Assembly: GCA_964247055.1 (NCBI GenBank) | Contig: OZ176054.1 | Coordinates: 9,424,001 to 9,488,000, forward strand | Source of the DNA: Paragordius varius | Taxonomy: Eukaryota > Nematomorpha | Direction: 5' to 3' | DNA: 64,000 nt | Shown here: positions 46,498-64,000 of the stretch, piece after piece | Layout of the letters: each line of letters opens with the position of its first letter | Position numbering within the stretch: the first letter of the stretch is position 1 | The notes under the pieces: model-generated | What the model was told of the DNA's origin: nothing | The model's input: the letters and a program-made list of their open reading frames with translations, nothing else | Databases searched by the model: none | Position numbers and translations under genes: made by a program

Positions 46498-47098
46498 CTA
46501 GCGTAAATCTCGTGCTGCTACCAGCCCGAGGAATTCCTTCGGACTTCTGGGGGGGGGGGGGGGGGGGCTATTTGAAAAAAGGGACAATAAAATGATCCAA
46601 ATATGTGAATTATTTCGAAACATTATTTAATAGCTATGATCTCATAGGAATTTCAAAACGGTGCATTCATACTAATTTGTTTACTTGGGGGAAAAAGAGA
46701 TTCAACAAATTATTTTTGTGGACTTTGTTTTTTGAAAAAAATGGGATTTAACGGGGGGAGCGGGTAAAAAGAGGGCCTAAATTAAAAAAGCGAGACTACT
46801 ATGTTCGGCGCAATCGAAAATAACTAAACAAAAATCACATTTGAAATTGAATGGTCCAACAAATTCTCCTGAAAATTGTCTCAAAGACACGATTTTTGTG
46901 GACTTCTGTTTTCAAAAAAAACCTGTTTTTCACACGGGATGGGCCCGAAATGGGGGCCTATTTCAAAAAAAGGGCGAAGCTATTGTCGGGGCATTCATTA
47001 ATGATTATATTTTTTCGAAATTTGGATTTGAATGGGTCTACCGGTTTTCCGGAAACAGATCACAAAGCCATCATTTTCCATTTTTATAAATATATAGA
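46498..47098 (-). mobile_element. Helitron-like element, copy H3 (601 bp)
   Basis: Read on the minus strand it starts TCTATATATTTATAAAAATG after A, contains the left and right domains without any array, and ends GATTTACGCTAG before TTATAA. A 19-G run interrupts its right domain at about 46549-46567. Its match to copy H4 is close over the whole length, so the two short copies probably derive from one internally deleted source. Two overlapping ORFs of 82-85 codons in the complementary direction are shadows of the repeat. Confidence 0.7.
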
Positions 47099-47944
47099 TT
47101 ACAGATGAGTTTTTACACATTTTTACCCCTACATTTTTGAGTAAAAAAGTAAAATTATATACAGACAAAACGTTAAATCCTAAAACGAAATTTTAAAAAG
47201 CAACCAAACTTTTTCACCCTTGATTTTTTATTTCTTAAAAGTAATCGTTTAAAAATTGCAAAATACAAATAGAGATGTAAATTGGTAACATATTTAATTA
47301 TTTTATATATTTAAAATTGTAATTACAAAATTTAGGTAGTACCATCAATATTTAATAATTATTATTAAAAAAATTTATCTGCCTATTAATTTTTAAACAC
47401 ATCTTGTCTGCATGATTATTTTGATTTTATTATCTAGTATAAATATTGATAATAAAAAATTTAGCCAAAAACAATATTCCGAAAAAAGTTGTACATTATG
47501 ATTTCAATGGTTTTCTTTTTTCTCATGGGTAATTTTTGAAATTATATACATAATTAATACATCCTATATTGTCATTTAAATACGATTTTCGTAAGTATTC
47601 ATCAAAATTAAAATTTGAACAATTTAATATCATTTTTATTTTATTCACTAACCTTTTAAAAATAATTGTGAAAAAAATATATAAATCTCATAACCAAACC
47701 AATATCTCTCTTATTTATGTTGTAATTTAGCCCAGAAGCACATAATCTGTTTCTAGGATGAATTTGAATAATTGTTAGAGTTAATTTCGATGGTAAAAGA
47801 AAAAGTTACTATTTTAAAGCGGTTCTCAATTCACATCCTGGTTTAAAAATTAAACAAACAAATATTTTTCAGTCCTCAGTATATTATATTTTTTAATACG
47901 ATTTTTCCGTTTATTTATTGATTATTATGCCATATAGTAGCATA

Positions 47945-48275
47945 TGGTGCGAAATAATTTTGGCTAGTTAGATATTTTTTTTGCTTTTTCTTGCTATCCA
48001 CCAATTATAATTCTCTGGCTGTATATGATATTAGCATTAATATTCAATGAAAAACTAGCAATGTACAGTATGAGTAAGTATCCATTGCTCGAAAGTTATT
48101 AATGATTGCCAAATAGTGTATACAACAAAGGGCTGTATTATTGGCTTATAGTTATTTTTTTCACTTTTTACTATTATTAACCAATAATACTTCCATTTTT
48201 GTATATGTTTTTTGGCAATAATTGATAACTTTCTAGCAACAATGTATACTTACCAATACTACCCTCATAGTAAGT
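47945..48275. repeat. Complex direct and inverted repeat
   Basis: Segment 48170-48270 (AACCAATAATACTTCC, GTATATG, GGCAATAATTGATAACTTTC, GCAACAATGTATAC) is matched in inverted form at 48085-48165 (GTAAGTATCCATTGCTCGA-AAGTTATTAATGATTGCC, TATTATTGGCTTA). It is also matched in direct form, more loosely, at 47980-48075. The pattern suggests a MITE in which one arm has been duplicated. Confidence 0.5.
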
Positions 48276-48739
48276 TATTCACACTGAAAAAAAGCTAAAC
48301 ATTCTCGAAATCATTTGTAAAAAATATTTTATAAACTTTTATCTTATTAAAAATCAAAATGCTGTTTGTATGGGAATAGTATCGTAAGACCCAGTATAAT
48401 GATTACGCCAGTTAAGGTAAAACCATGGTACCTCGGAAGTAATCCAGGTTCCAAGACCTACCACTTCTAATCCCGACATCACAAATCATGAATAGACTAA
48501 ATAATAAATTTTATAATATTAGAAAATGTTATATAAACGTGCTAGATTAATATTTTATACATATATGTAAATTGCGGTATAAATTGAAAATGTACACATA
48601 AAACGTAAAAATAAAACCATTTTTTAAAAAGACAACCATATTTTTTATACCAAGATACCTTCTACATATATGCTATATAATTACAGTTATTCAATGGTTT
48701 AGTTAAGTGTGTTACCAATTCAGCTTTCTATCAGCCTGT

Positions 48740-50960
48740 AGCTACTTTCTAATTAGCCCTTCAGTTAGACCTTATCGCCTGTTTAAATAGAGTTGTCGAA
48801 ATAACATTAGCCTTAAAATGGTGCATTTAAGACAACTTTCCGCAAAACATGTAGATCATTCGAATTATAAAGAATTATATTTATTTTTTTATAAATGCCC
48901 CGACTATTTTCAACGCATTTGGTTAATTTATGTAAAAAAAACTAAGTAATTTAAAATAAAATTTGGACCGATTGTCTCAAGTTATAGATTGTTAAATAAA
49001 TAATAATTTCTAGTGTTCCACCTACAAACACAAACATTTTAGTAAAGCTCGTTTTTATATAAGGACTTGGTTGGGCGCAAGCGTTAAATAGCTCCATCAT
49101 ATAACGTAGCTTTAAAACAAATTTCTAGATAATAAAACCATATGGATCTCATTTCTCAAATGGCAAAAAATTACAGAACATTTTTTTTCAATTAGTCAGT
49201 GTGTAGGGATTATCCTATGTAGAATACGCCACCACGGGAAATTTGTTCTAAAGTAAGGGAATTACAAATGGTTTAATGAATTTTTTATATACAATAAATC
49301 AGTCCAGATTTATCAAGCGCTGAGGCCCACGTTTTGTAAAATCCACTATTATCTTAAAAATAATTTGGCTTTAAGACTCGTTTTTGAAAAAATTATGAAA
49401 CATATGGAATCAATAATGACTCTAGGAAAGGTGAACGCTTAATATCTGGTGGGTAAATCTCCCTGCTCTGTAAAATAAGCCACCGTGTAAAAATGAGGTG
49501 ACACAGACCATAAAACTTAATATGCCATATTTAATTTTTGATCTAGTTTAATGCTAAAAAAAGATATTTTTTTATTAACCACTGATTCCATCTTTTTAAA
49601 ATACGTTATTATGTTTGCTTTTACATTTTAAACGATTTTTTACATTGGCCAGGTAAGACACTACCCGCTTAATACCCGTCATATCAATAACCGTGTAAAA
49701 TTTTACCAAAAGCACATACCATGTTCTTGAGATATTTCTCGTACAAAAGCAAAAATTATAGCCAGGCGCTTTTTTGAATTAGCCTGGTAGGGCTCCACAT
49801 CTTAAAAATGAACCTTTTCATGTGAATAGTGGTTTGGTAGGGATTTTCAAAAAATAGAGATTACATAAAATATAAAATATCTGAAAGTCAAATTTAGTTA
49901 TGACGCTATGCTTTTAGTGACTTATGAACTGAACCTTACCCTACAAGCCACCATGTGAAAATAGCATGAATTACCAGATAACAATAAAGGGATAACTATC
50001 TTTTGTATGAAGGCAAATTCAGTCACACTTTTATATTCATAAGCTTCTATTCAACGGCGTAGCTAGAGGGGGCGGGGAAAGGGGGCTGATGCACCGGGCG
50101 CCATAGTAGAGGGGCGCTGGATTTCAAAAAATATTAATTTTAAAAAATGGTATTTAAAGGTTATCATTTTAAATAATACATAAAAAATCACCCATTTATG
50201 AGTGTTAACGACCACATTTTAAAATTGATTATATTTTTAATATGCAAGGGGTCCCATGGAGGGGGATGGACGAGTCATCTCGGATTTATGCACTAGGCGG
50301 TAGAAATGCAAGCTACACGTCTATTTTTAAGGCACCGCTCTAGTTTGTTTAACGTCAAAAACGGGGTTTTGAAACAATCGAGCTGTTTAAAACAATAATT
50401 AGCTATTTCATGTACAGAGGCCAAGAATTTAGTTAAGGTGCTATTTACTATTAGCTCGTAGGCAAGACCCTACTCTTAATTATAACACTACAATATCTGA
50501 TTTTTACATTTTCCCTAAAGCTTACCTTATGAAATTAATATTTTCCATTTAAAGCAAAGATTTGGCCAAGAGCTTTTTTGAAATGAGCACGTGGTTAAGG
50601 ACGTCCTCCTATACGCCTCCAATCATAAATATCGTACTAGCCAAATTTTTTTCTGTTCATGACAGAATAAATTCATTCTGATATACTAATGTTGTCGAGT
50701 CACATAGATGCGTGGCAAGGCCTGTACGATAAAAATGCAATTTTTTAATTTTCATAGTCGTAAAAATACAATAACTATCCAGCGTGTAACACCAAATTTT
50801 TCATTAGCCATTAAAATGATGATTTTAGCTATCAATTATATCATTCATTTCTTATTTTGTGCGCTCACCGTTGTGCAAATAAGAATACCAAATTTATACA
50901 GATATCAAGCGCATTCCAGTTAAAACCAGTTAAGAGGCTCTTGGCTGTAAATGCATTAAG
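48740..50960. repeat. Old tandem array related to the Helitron H1 monomers
   Basis: Recurring blocks resemble the H1 array in sequence and order. Examples are GGAATCAATAATGACTCTAG (49390), ATACGCCACCACGGGAAATT (49225), GCAAAAATTATAGCCAGGCG with TTTTTTGAATTAGCCTGG (49752) and AGCAAAGATTTGGCCAAGAG (50551). Divergence is much greater than within H1 and I cannot place clean ends. It is broken by a separate hAT-like MITE at about 50057-50330. Confidence 0.5.
50057..50330. mobile_element. hAT-type MITE
   Basis: The left end CAACGGCGTAGCTAGAGG is followed by GATGCACCGGGCGCC, a start typical of hAT elements. The right end in complement reads GACGTGTAGCTTGCATTT-CTACCGCCTAGTGCAT, a diverged inverted match. 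TCTATT borders both sides and could be what is left of an 8-bp duplication. The G-rich interior contrasts with the AT-rich array around it. Confidence 0.55.
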
Positions 50961-51229
50961 CAATGTTATGTTTAGCAAATAAAGATAAAATTAAATTTTA
51001 CAATGTGCCCTAGCCTATATAAAATTAAATTAACATTTTTAAATAGAAATAAAATCATCCTCATGCTTAATTAAACATTTGTTGTATCATGAATAGGTAT
51101 CTATAACATAAGCATTAAAATTGAATCGACCTATAACAAAATTGCATAAGATTCGTTACTGTTAAAAAGCCAAATTAAACAGTAAATTAAAGATTGCGTA
51201 AGATTTCGATAACCCTTAGTTGGAAAAAC

Positions 51230-51239
51230 TATATAAATA
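51230..51239 (+). promoter_or_regulatory. TATA box of the secreted trypsin-fold gene
   Basis: TATATAAATA lies about 50 bp upstream of the ATG at 51289, the distance expected for a core TATA box with a short 5' leader. AT-rich background makes chance matches possible. Confidence 0.5.
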
Positions 51240-51288
51240 ACGTATCTGTATCAGAGATTATTATTAAATTTTTTACACAGTTTTTTCG

Positions 51289-52074
51289 ATGAAATCTACG
51301 CTATTAATAATAGCCATCTATCTTCTTTTTGGAGCTTCTTTGGCAGGTAAAAATTTTGCAGTTATTATATGCATGAATTAGTAAACTCGACTTTAAAGGG
51401 CCCTATGCTTATAGTTATTATTTTCTCAAAATCATTTAACGAAGAAATGTTACTTAAATGTTCACAAGGATTATCAAACTTCAAATTTATTTTAAATTAG
51501 CTTTATTTAATAACAATTTTATTTTTATATCAACATTTTTTATTAGCATACATAATGGATCCCAGTAGAGATGTTGCATATCGTGCTTTTCATAAAGATA
51601 CACCATACCATGTAAATATTTATCTGTTGTGTTAACTAATTGGTTGTTTTTTACAGATTATGGATTCTACTATTTAAAACCATTTATATTTAACAATTAG
51701 GTAAAAATAGTGCTTCCTTCTCGAAACTGTCTGGGAAGCTACATATCGCGTAAACACATTTTAGCATCAAAGGAGTGCGTGAAAGACGTTGAGTATGTCA
51801 AACAATTTTTTTGACAAATTTAAATTTTTTTTGTTAAATATTAATGGAATTTTTTTCATCAGCTGAAATGATGTAATTATAGTGTTAGCATCTAACGTTA
51901 ACCAAACTTTATATTTATTTTAGCCCGGATTCCATATCGATTGAGGGGGAAAATATAAAAGATCCAAGCATTAAAGTTGAGGATGTTATTAATGGGCCCA
52001 AAGACTATCCATTATCTATATTAATACTTAAAGAGGAACAATATGGGTCAACGTTTTTTGCGGATACTTCATGA
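51289..52074 (+). CDS. Small secreted trypsin-fold protein lacking catalytic residues
   Basis: Four inferred exons, 51289-51346, 51547-51611, 51701-51792 and 51924-52074, join in frame to 121 aa. Exon 1 encodes a clear signal peptide (MKSTLLIIAIYLLFGASLA). Exons 2-3 give TPYHVKIVLPSRNCLGSYIS and RKHILASKEC, which follow the trypsin pattern PWQVSL...CGGSLIS...VLTAAHC, with Glu where the catalytic His should be. Exon 4 has KVEDVINGPKDYPLSILILK, corresponding to the IIxHPxY...NDIALIKL region without the catalytic Asp. The frame ends before the Ser-containing half. It is therefore a truncated serine-protease homologue that cannot be a protease. Such proteins can act as secreted binding proteins or be decaying duplicates. 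AATAAA near 52176 may end the transcript. Confidence 0.65.
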
Positions 52075-52409
52075 TAAATTTTAAAATCAATAGTTTATGT
52101 AAAATTTTTACTTTTACTAATTCTTTATTCAAAACAGGGAGTTTGTTTATAGATGTGATGTATTTGAATAATTTATTAATAAATTGGCATTATTTTTGAT
52201 AATTCAATAACAGTCGCTTCTTATATATAAATAGATTTTTGAATAAAATATTTTATTTGGTTTGTAATATGGTCTATACACTGTTTACACAAAAAATATC
52301 TTGATGATATATATATTTTATAGATAAATATATCAAAATTCTCAAGGTTATTTTTGGGTCTTACAAGTAGAAAATTATTACCACTTGTGTAGTAGCTCCA
52401 TATCTAAGG

Positions 52410-52533
52410 TGACCAGATTTTTTAAAGGAAAAGCCGGAAAAATCTGAGAAAGTGGGGGAAGGGGCATGGGGGGGTACAACCAAAAATTTTTATACAAAAA
52501 ATTATTGTAATATTTATTTATATTTAACACAAA
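52410..52533. repeat. Possible hAT MITE end cut by the Helitron insertion
   Basis: TAAGGTGACCAGATTTTTTA followed by GGAAAAGCCGGAAAAATC resembles a common hAT-family terminus. It runs into Helitron-like copy H4 at 52534 with no opposite end found. Confidence 0.35.
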
Positions 52534-53113
52534 TCTATATATTTATAAAAATGGAAAATGCTGGCTTTGTGATCTGTTTCCGGAAAACCGGTAGACCTAT
52601 TCGAATCCAAACGTCTAAAAAATATAATCATTAATAAATGCCCCGACAATAGCTTCGCTCTTTTTTTGAATTGGGCCCCCAGTTCGGGCCCACCCCGTGT
52701 AAAAAACGTTTTTTTGAAAGCAGAAGTCCACAAAAATCGTGTCTTTGAAACAATTTTCCGGAGAACGTGTTGGACAATTCAATTTCAAATATGATTTGTG
52801 TTTATTTATTTTCGATTGCGCCGAACATAGTAGTCTCGCTTTTTTAATTTAGGCCCACTTTTTACCCGCTCCTCCCCGTAAAATGCCATTTTTTTTCAAA
52901 ACAAAGTCCACAAAAATAATTTTTTTAATTATTTTTCCCCCAAGTAAACAATATATTAGTATGAATGCACCGTTTTAAATATGAGATCATAGCTAATTAA
53001 TGCTTCGAAATAATCCACATATGTGGATTCTTTTATTGTCCCTTTTTCAAATATCCCCCCCAGAAGTCCGAAGGACTTAATCGGGCTGCGTAGCAGCACG
53101 AGATTTACGCTAG
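52534..53113 (+). mobile_element. Helitron-like element, copy H4 (580 bp), best-preserved ends
   Basis: It starts TCTATATATTTATAAAAATG after A. The right end has the perfect palindrome AAGTCC-GAA-GGACTT at 53064-53078, then the hairpin GCTGC-GTA-GCAGC at 53085-53097, 12 nt of spacer and the terminal CTAG at 53110-53113. A hairpin 10-12 nt before CTRR is the classic Helitron 3' end. The flanking base after CTAG is A here, unlike the T in the other three copies. There is no array and no coding capacity. Confidence 0.72.
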
Positions 53114-53219
53114 AACATTATAAATACAAAAAATATTATACTCCTTGGTATATTTTTTATTTGAGTGAATGCGTGTTAGCAGATTGTCATCATTTTTTAA
53201 AATATTGTAGAAGTCTTCA

Positions 53220-54955
53220 CAAGAATTCGTCAAATTATATTTGATAGATAAAATGGCCTTGAAAGTTTCATTATTTGAATTTGATTTTTACGATGCCCAC
53301 ACTTGATTTACTGTGGAAAAAACGCGCTCAGTAGCAGCGTTTGTCCAGGTAAAGATAGTGCAAATTCCACAATTATCAAAACATTATTGTTTGGAACATA
53401 GTTTGTTTCAAAATAATGAAATATTTCTAACCATTTCTTTTCTACTCTATTTTTTTCTGTTGTTTACAATTTAAGTTTCTCATTATATTTATATTTTTTA
53501 GCTAATGATACTTCAGAAAAAAGTCTCTGAAACATTACTTTTTGGGAATTTTTGAGAGATGCAGATGTAATCAATGATTTTTGAACATCGCACCAATTAA
53601 ATTCTGGTTTGAATGTTATCCAATGAAAATGTTCAATTTCATTGAATTGCACCGTCCAGTCTTCCAAATAATCTTTACAGTTTTTATAAACATTTTTATA
53701 TGATACAGGCTATCTGGCGATTTATTAAGCCTTGTTTTTCTAAATTATATATAATATTGCGGATGATTAATGGTATACATTATTTTCTAACCTTTCGTGA
53801 CATTGGAATTTTAGGTTACTAACTTCATTGGCTACTTCGATTGCTGAAATTACCTTCTAATTAATAACATTTTGAAAGAGAGAAGCTTGATTATGTAGGA
53901 ACTCTAACCATATTTTTGAAGAATAACTACTTTTCCAAAGTTTTAGGACATTTGTCTGATAAAAAATTGGATTTTATAGGAATACATTTTTAAAATTCTT
54001 TCGATAGCTGGCAGAAGTGCTAACCAACGAGTTTCACAATATCCAAACATTTTTTATATTGAACTTCTGCATTTTCACAGAATTCCTTAAGCGTTTTCAC
54101 GCGTACCATGTATATAAAAACATAGGAATGTATTTTAACAACTACATTTTCCACATCTAGGGGTAACAAATTAGCAGCTGTTTGAATAGCGTTGTGCATT
54201 ATATGCGCTGCACACCCAACGCCAATAAAGTTTTGATGAAGATTATCTGCTAATTAATGAAAAATATTTTTTGTCCCCCTTTTTGCTTTTCCACCGAAGT
54301 TCGTATTGGTGTTGTCAGCGCAATATGCGATGATTTTGTCTTTTAAATTATTTTTTTCTAGAATATTGATTATTTAAGTAAAAATTATGACGGAATTTTC
54401 ACCGGATAGAGAAATAAAATTTAAAATTTCTGGATTAAAATATCTTATTAAAGTGGGAAATAATTTTGTTTCTTTATACTCTATTGCATCAGAGTATAGC
54501 CGTATGAAATTAATTTTCAGCAAATTTTTTTGTATTTTAGAAAATGCATGTGGTGAAAGGACATTGCATACAATGGCTTCAGCCTTTGTACGGGAGCATG
54601 TAAATTTTTTATTGGATAAGGTACGATTAACCTGTGAGGTACAACCCATAGATCTAAGGGAATGATTGTGATTAACGGCGTGAAAAGATAAAACGCCTTC
54701 GGCTAGTGCCAAATTCTTTTCTTCCTCCAAAAGCGTTAGAAAAACGCTCATTTTGTAAGATGATTCCGCCATATCTAAATATTTTTTTTGTTTCTTTGTT
54801 TCCATATGCTTTGTAATATCATGCTTGCCACCATGTGCTAGGGTAAATTCCCCCTCGCATAAAGAACATTTAACAATTGAATTCCTCGTTTTTTTGATAA
54901 AAAGAAATTCCTTCATTAATTCATCGTTGAATTTACAACCTCTTTTCGTACTCAT
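53220..54955 (-). pseudogene. hAT transposase (BED-finger, ZBED5-like), decayed
   Basis: The first 193 codons (54955-54374) are open: MSTKRGCKFNDELMKEF, then a BED-type zinc finger KCSLCEGEF...HDITKHMETKK, then AEGVLSFHAVNHNHSLRS and TKAEAIVCNVLSPHAFSKIQ. These are signatures of hAT transposases related to ZBED5 and GTF2IRD2-type proteins. Reading on through shifted frames gives IIAYCADNTNTNFGGKAKRG (the conserved DNTNxNFGG block) and, near 53330, IVEFALSLPG, the start of the C-terminal dimerisation domain. At least three frame breaks or stops separate these parts, so the element is inactive. Its 3' side is close to Helitron-like copy H4. It is a plain DNA transposon remnant. Confidence 0.8.
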
Positions 54956-54965
54956 ATTTAACTAA

Positions 54966-55160
54966 TATAATAAAAATATTATATTACCTTGATTTTCTGG
55001 TGTAATAAGCTATTTGTGGTATTTTGTCTTTTTGATGATGTTGGCAGGTAAAATAATTAGAATATAAGATAAAAAATATTTTATTACCTTAATTTTCTGG
55101 AGTAAACACATAAGCTACCGATTTCTGGTATTAATTTGTCTTTTTAATAATGTTGGCAGT
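54966..55160. repeat. Tandem duplication of about 100 bp
   Basis: Two copies share ATATTACCTTGATTTTCTGG (second copy TTATTACCTTAATTTTCTGG), TAAGCTA, TGGTATT, TTTGTCTTTTT and ATGTTGGCAG in order. It lies just upstream of the hAT transposase start and may be subterminal sequence of that element. Confidence 0.6.
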
Positions 55161-55269
55161 AGGAGTTGGAAGCAAAGTGTATAATCATATGAGATAAATT
55201 CGAAAAAATTAAATGTTTTTAATTTAAAAAAAAAATTTAATTTAAAATCGATATAAAATAGGCATTTTA

Positions 55270-55980
55270 AATTAAAGGTCAAAATACTGAGATTGCACAA
55301 TAAAAATTCAAAACATATGCTAAATTTTATTGAAGCGCACTTACTATTTTGAGGCATTTTGAAAACGGTAAAAAAACGCTTTAAGTTAGGGGTCGGCAAC
55401 CTTTTTTGGAGGTGAGCCGTTTTCAAATAGAAAATTTTAGGCGAGCTCTACAAAAATATAATTAAAATAGTACCATATGCCAATATAATAGTATATTAAT
55501 AAAATGGAAAAAAATTTATTTAACATTGCATGCTAAAATAATAATAATAATGTGACTATGATTAAGCGATTTTGCACTCCTTTTCAATTAAAAATACGAT
55601 TAAACTTATATTTTTTATAGATTTCCAAAAGCATTGAGCCATATAAAAACACACAGCGAGCCAAGTCAGGCTCGCAGCCATAGGTTGCCGACCTCTTCTT
55701 TAAGATAAAAAACACTTTTTTATATAAATCAATGTAGCTGAACATTTCTATCGCTTCAGAATTTTAAAATTCGTTTGCTTTTTAATTTTGGTGACTTTTC
55801 GTAAAAAACCATATTTGTTTTAACATATTTTTATATTTTAAAGCTTTAATTTTGGGGCGTAATTTTGCTTAAATTTAGGTGGAAATAAGCTGGTTTAAAA
55901 AAGCTCCACCATTGGGGTATTCATAAAGGAAAAAGTTTGTAAATTTGAATGGGCCTTTCCGGAATTTTTCATTATAATAC
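55270..55980 (+). repeat. Dispersed repeat family R2, copy 3, split by a MITE
   Basis: The order CTATTTTGAGGCATTTTG, AAAAAACGCTTTAAG, [MITE], ATAAAAAACACTTTTTTATA, TAGCTGAACATTTCTATCGC and AAAATTCGTTTGCTTTTTAA matches 8310-8530. The right part (55856-55970) matches 13000-13140. Confidence 0.6.
55386..55696. mobile_element. hAT-type MITE, 311 bp, with 8-bp target duplication
   Basis: The left end TTAGGGGTCGGCAACCTTTT and the right end (complement AAGAGGTCGGCAACCTATGG) are inverted repeats of the common AGGGGTCGGCAACC type. The flanks GCTTTAAG (55378-55385) and TCTTTAAG (55697-55704) are an 8-bp target duplication differing at one base. The unoccupied site AATGCTTTAAGATAG is present in R2 copy 2 near 8350. 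The interior is non-coding, with an AATAATAATAAT run. Confidence 0.82.
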
Positions 55981-56582
55981 ATTGCAACAAAATGTCGCTA
56001 AAATTCAATTAAAAAAGTAATCGACTTTTTGCGCTATCTTAAAGACGGGCAAAATTCTGACAATCTCGAAGCCCATATAAAAAAAATTGATAGAAATTGT
56101 TTCGCTGTCTAATAATTATAATTATGATCTTATAAAATATATAGTAAGTTTCATAGCTCAAAACTCGATTTTCTGGCCGATACCACGTTCTTTGAGTTTA
56201 ATTGCAAACGCTCCGATTTATGGAAAAAGAAAAACATCTTCTAGCTAAATAAAAACAATCAAAGCTGACAAACTTAACATTCTCGAATTGATAGTTTACG
56301 CTTCACAATTTAATAACCGATGATAACAGTTTCCAAATACGCATAGTGTGGATGCAAATAATTTTGCTTAAATTATTATTTAATATATTTTTATTAACTT
56401 TGTATCGATATATGTCATAATTTATTTTACAACATTTATCTATTATATATCTATTTTATTGAATAAATATCACAATCCAATTCTTCTAGGAGTGCGTTTT
56501 TGTATTTGCTGGTTGTTTGGATTATTTTGTGATCTACACATTATATAATACAAAATTTTATTAGATTATTTTAAAAAAAATA
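55981..56582. other. Intergenic, nothing recognised
   Basis: AT-rich spacer downstream of the DHX38 poly(A) signal, with no supported feature. Confidence 0.5.
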
Positions 56583-56588
56583 TTTATT
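56583..56588 (-). terminator. Polyadenylation signal of DHX38
   Basis: AATAAA on the minus strand, 77 bp beyond the stop codon of DHX38. Confidence 0.5.
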
Positions 56589-56664
56589 ACGATGTCCAAT
56601 ATTATGAATCAAAGCTTTTATAACAAAAACCTATGATGCTAAATGACATGACACAAAAATTAAG

Positions 56665-64000
<7,336 letters not shown>

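Noticed and set aside
54387-54665. Plus-strand ORF of 92 codons
   Set aside because: It is antisense to the hAT transposase, whose protein signatures are clear on the minus strand.

Overview
This window is nuclear DNA from an AT-rich animal. The genes are eukaryotic with spliceosomal GT-AG introns, they include two seven-transmembrane receptors of metazoan type, and about half of the sequence is interspersed repeats. Several introns in two genes are only 22-27 nt long. Introns that short are best known from dicyemid mesozoans, and 5' introns smaller than 3' introns are reported for schistosome flatworms. A dicyemid-like or flatworm-like spiralian is therefore my best guess, but nothing here fixes the species.

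Layout. 53-282 (+): last exon of a gene entering from the left, ending in a PCNA-binding motif. 283-5700: repeat-packed intergenic DNA (a split MITE, an RTE-type LINE, two foldback elements). 5752-6600 (+): intronless gene for an unrecognised 282-aa protein. 6600-15700: repeats, including a 2.7-kb Helitron-like element with an internal array of about 160-bp monomers. 15701-21818 (+): GTF3C3 (TFIIIC subunit), seven exons. 22968-24047: second Helitron-like copy. 24466-25803 (+): intronless divergent GPCR. 25.9-31.1 kb: no recognisable content. 31118-39006 (+): two-exon neuropeptide-type GPCR with an enormous third intracellular loop. 42505-45027 (-): Hakai/CBLL1 RING ubiquitin ligase, six inferred exons. 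46498-47098 (-): third Helitron-like copy. 48.7-51.0 kb: old array related to the Helitron one. 51289-52074 (+): small secreted trypsin-fold protein without catalytic residues. 52534-53113: fourth Helitron-like copy beside a decayed hAT transposase (53220-54955, -). 56665-63976 (-): 3' two thirds of DHX38/PRP16, 14 exons in view.

The genes do not form a pathway. Three are housekeeping RNA-biology genes: RNA polymerase III transcription (GTF3C3), the m6A methylation-associated complex (Hakai) and second-step pre-mRNA splicing (DHX38). Two are signalling receptors and one is a secreted protein. The most unusual signals are the ultrashort 5' introns in GTF3C3 and Hakai, and a family of rolling-circle-like elements whose longest copy carries a satellite-like array of alternating monomers. 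All exon joins were made by eye from splice signals, reading frame and remembered protein families; no database was searched.
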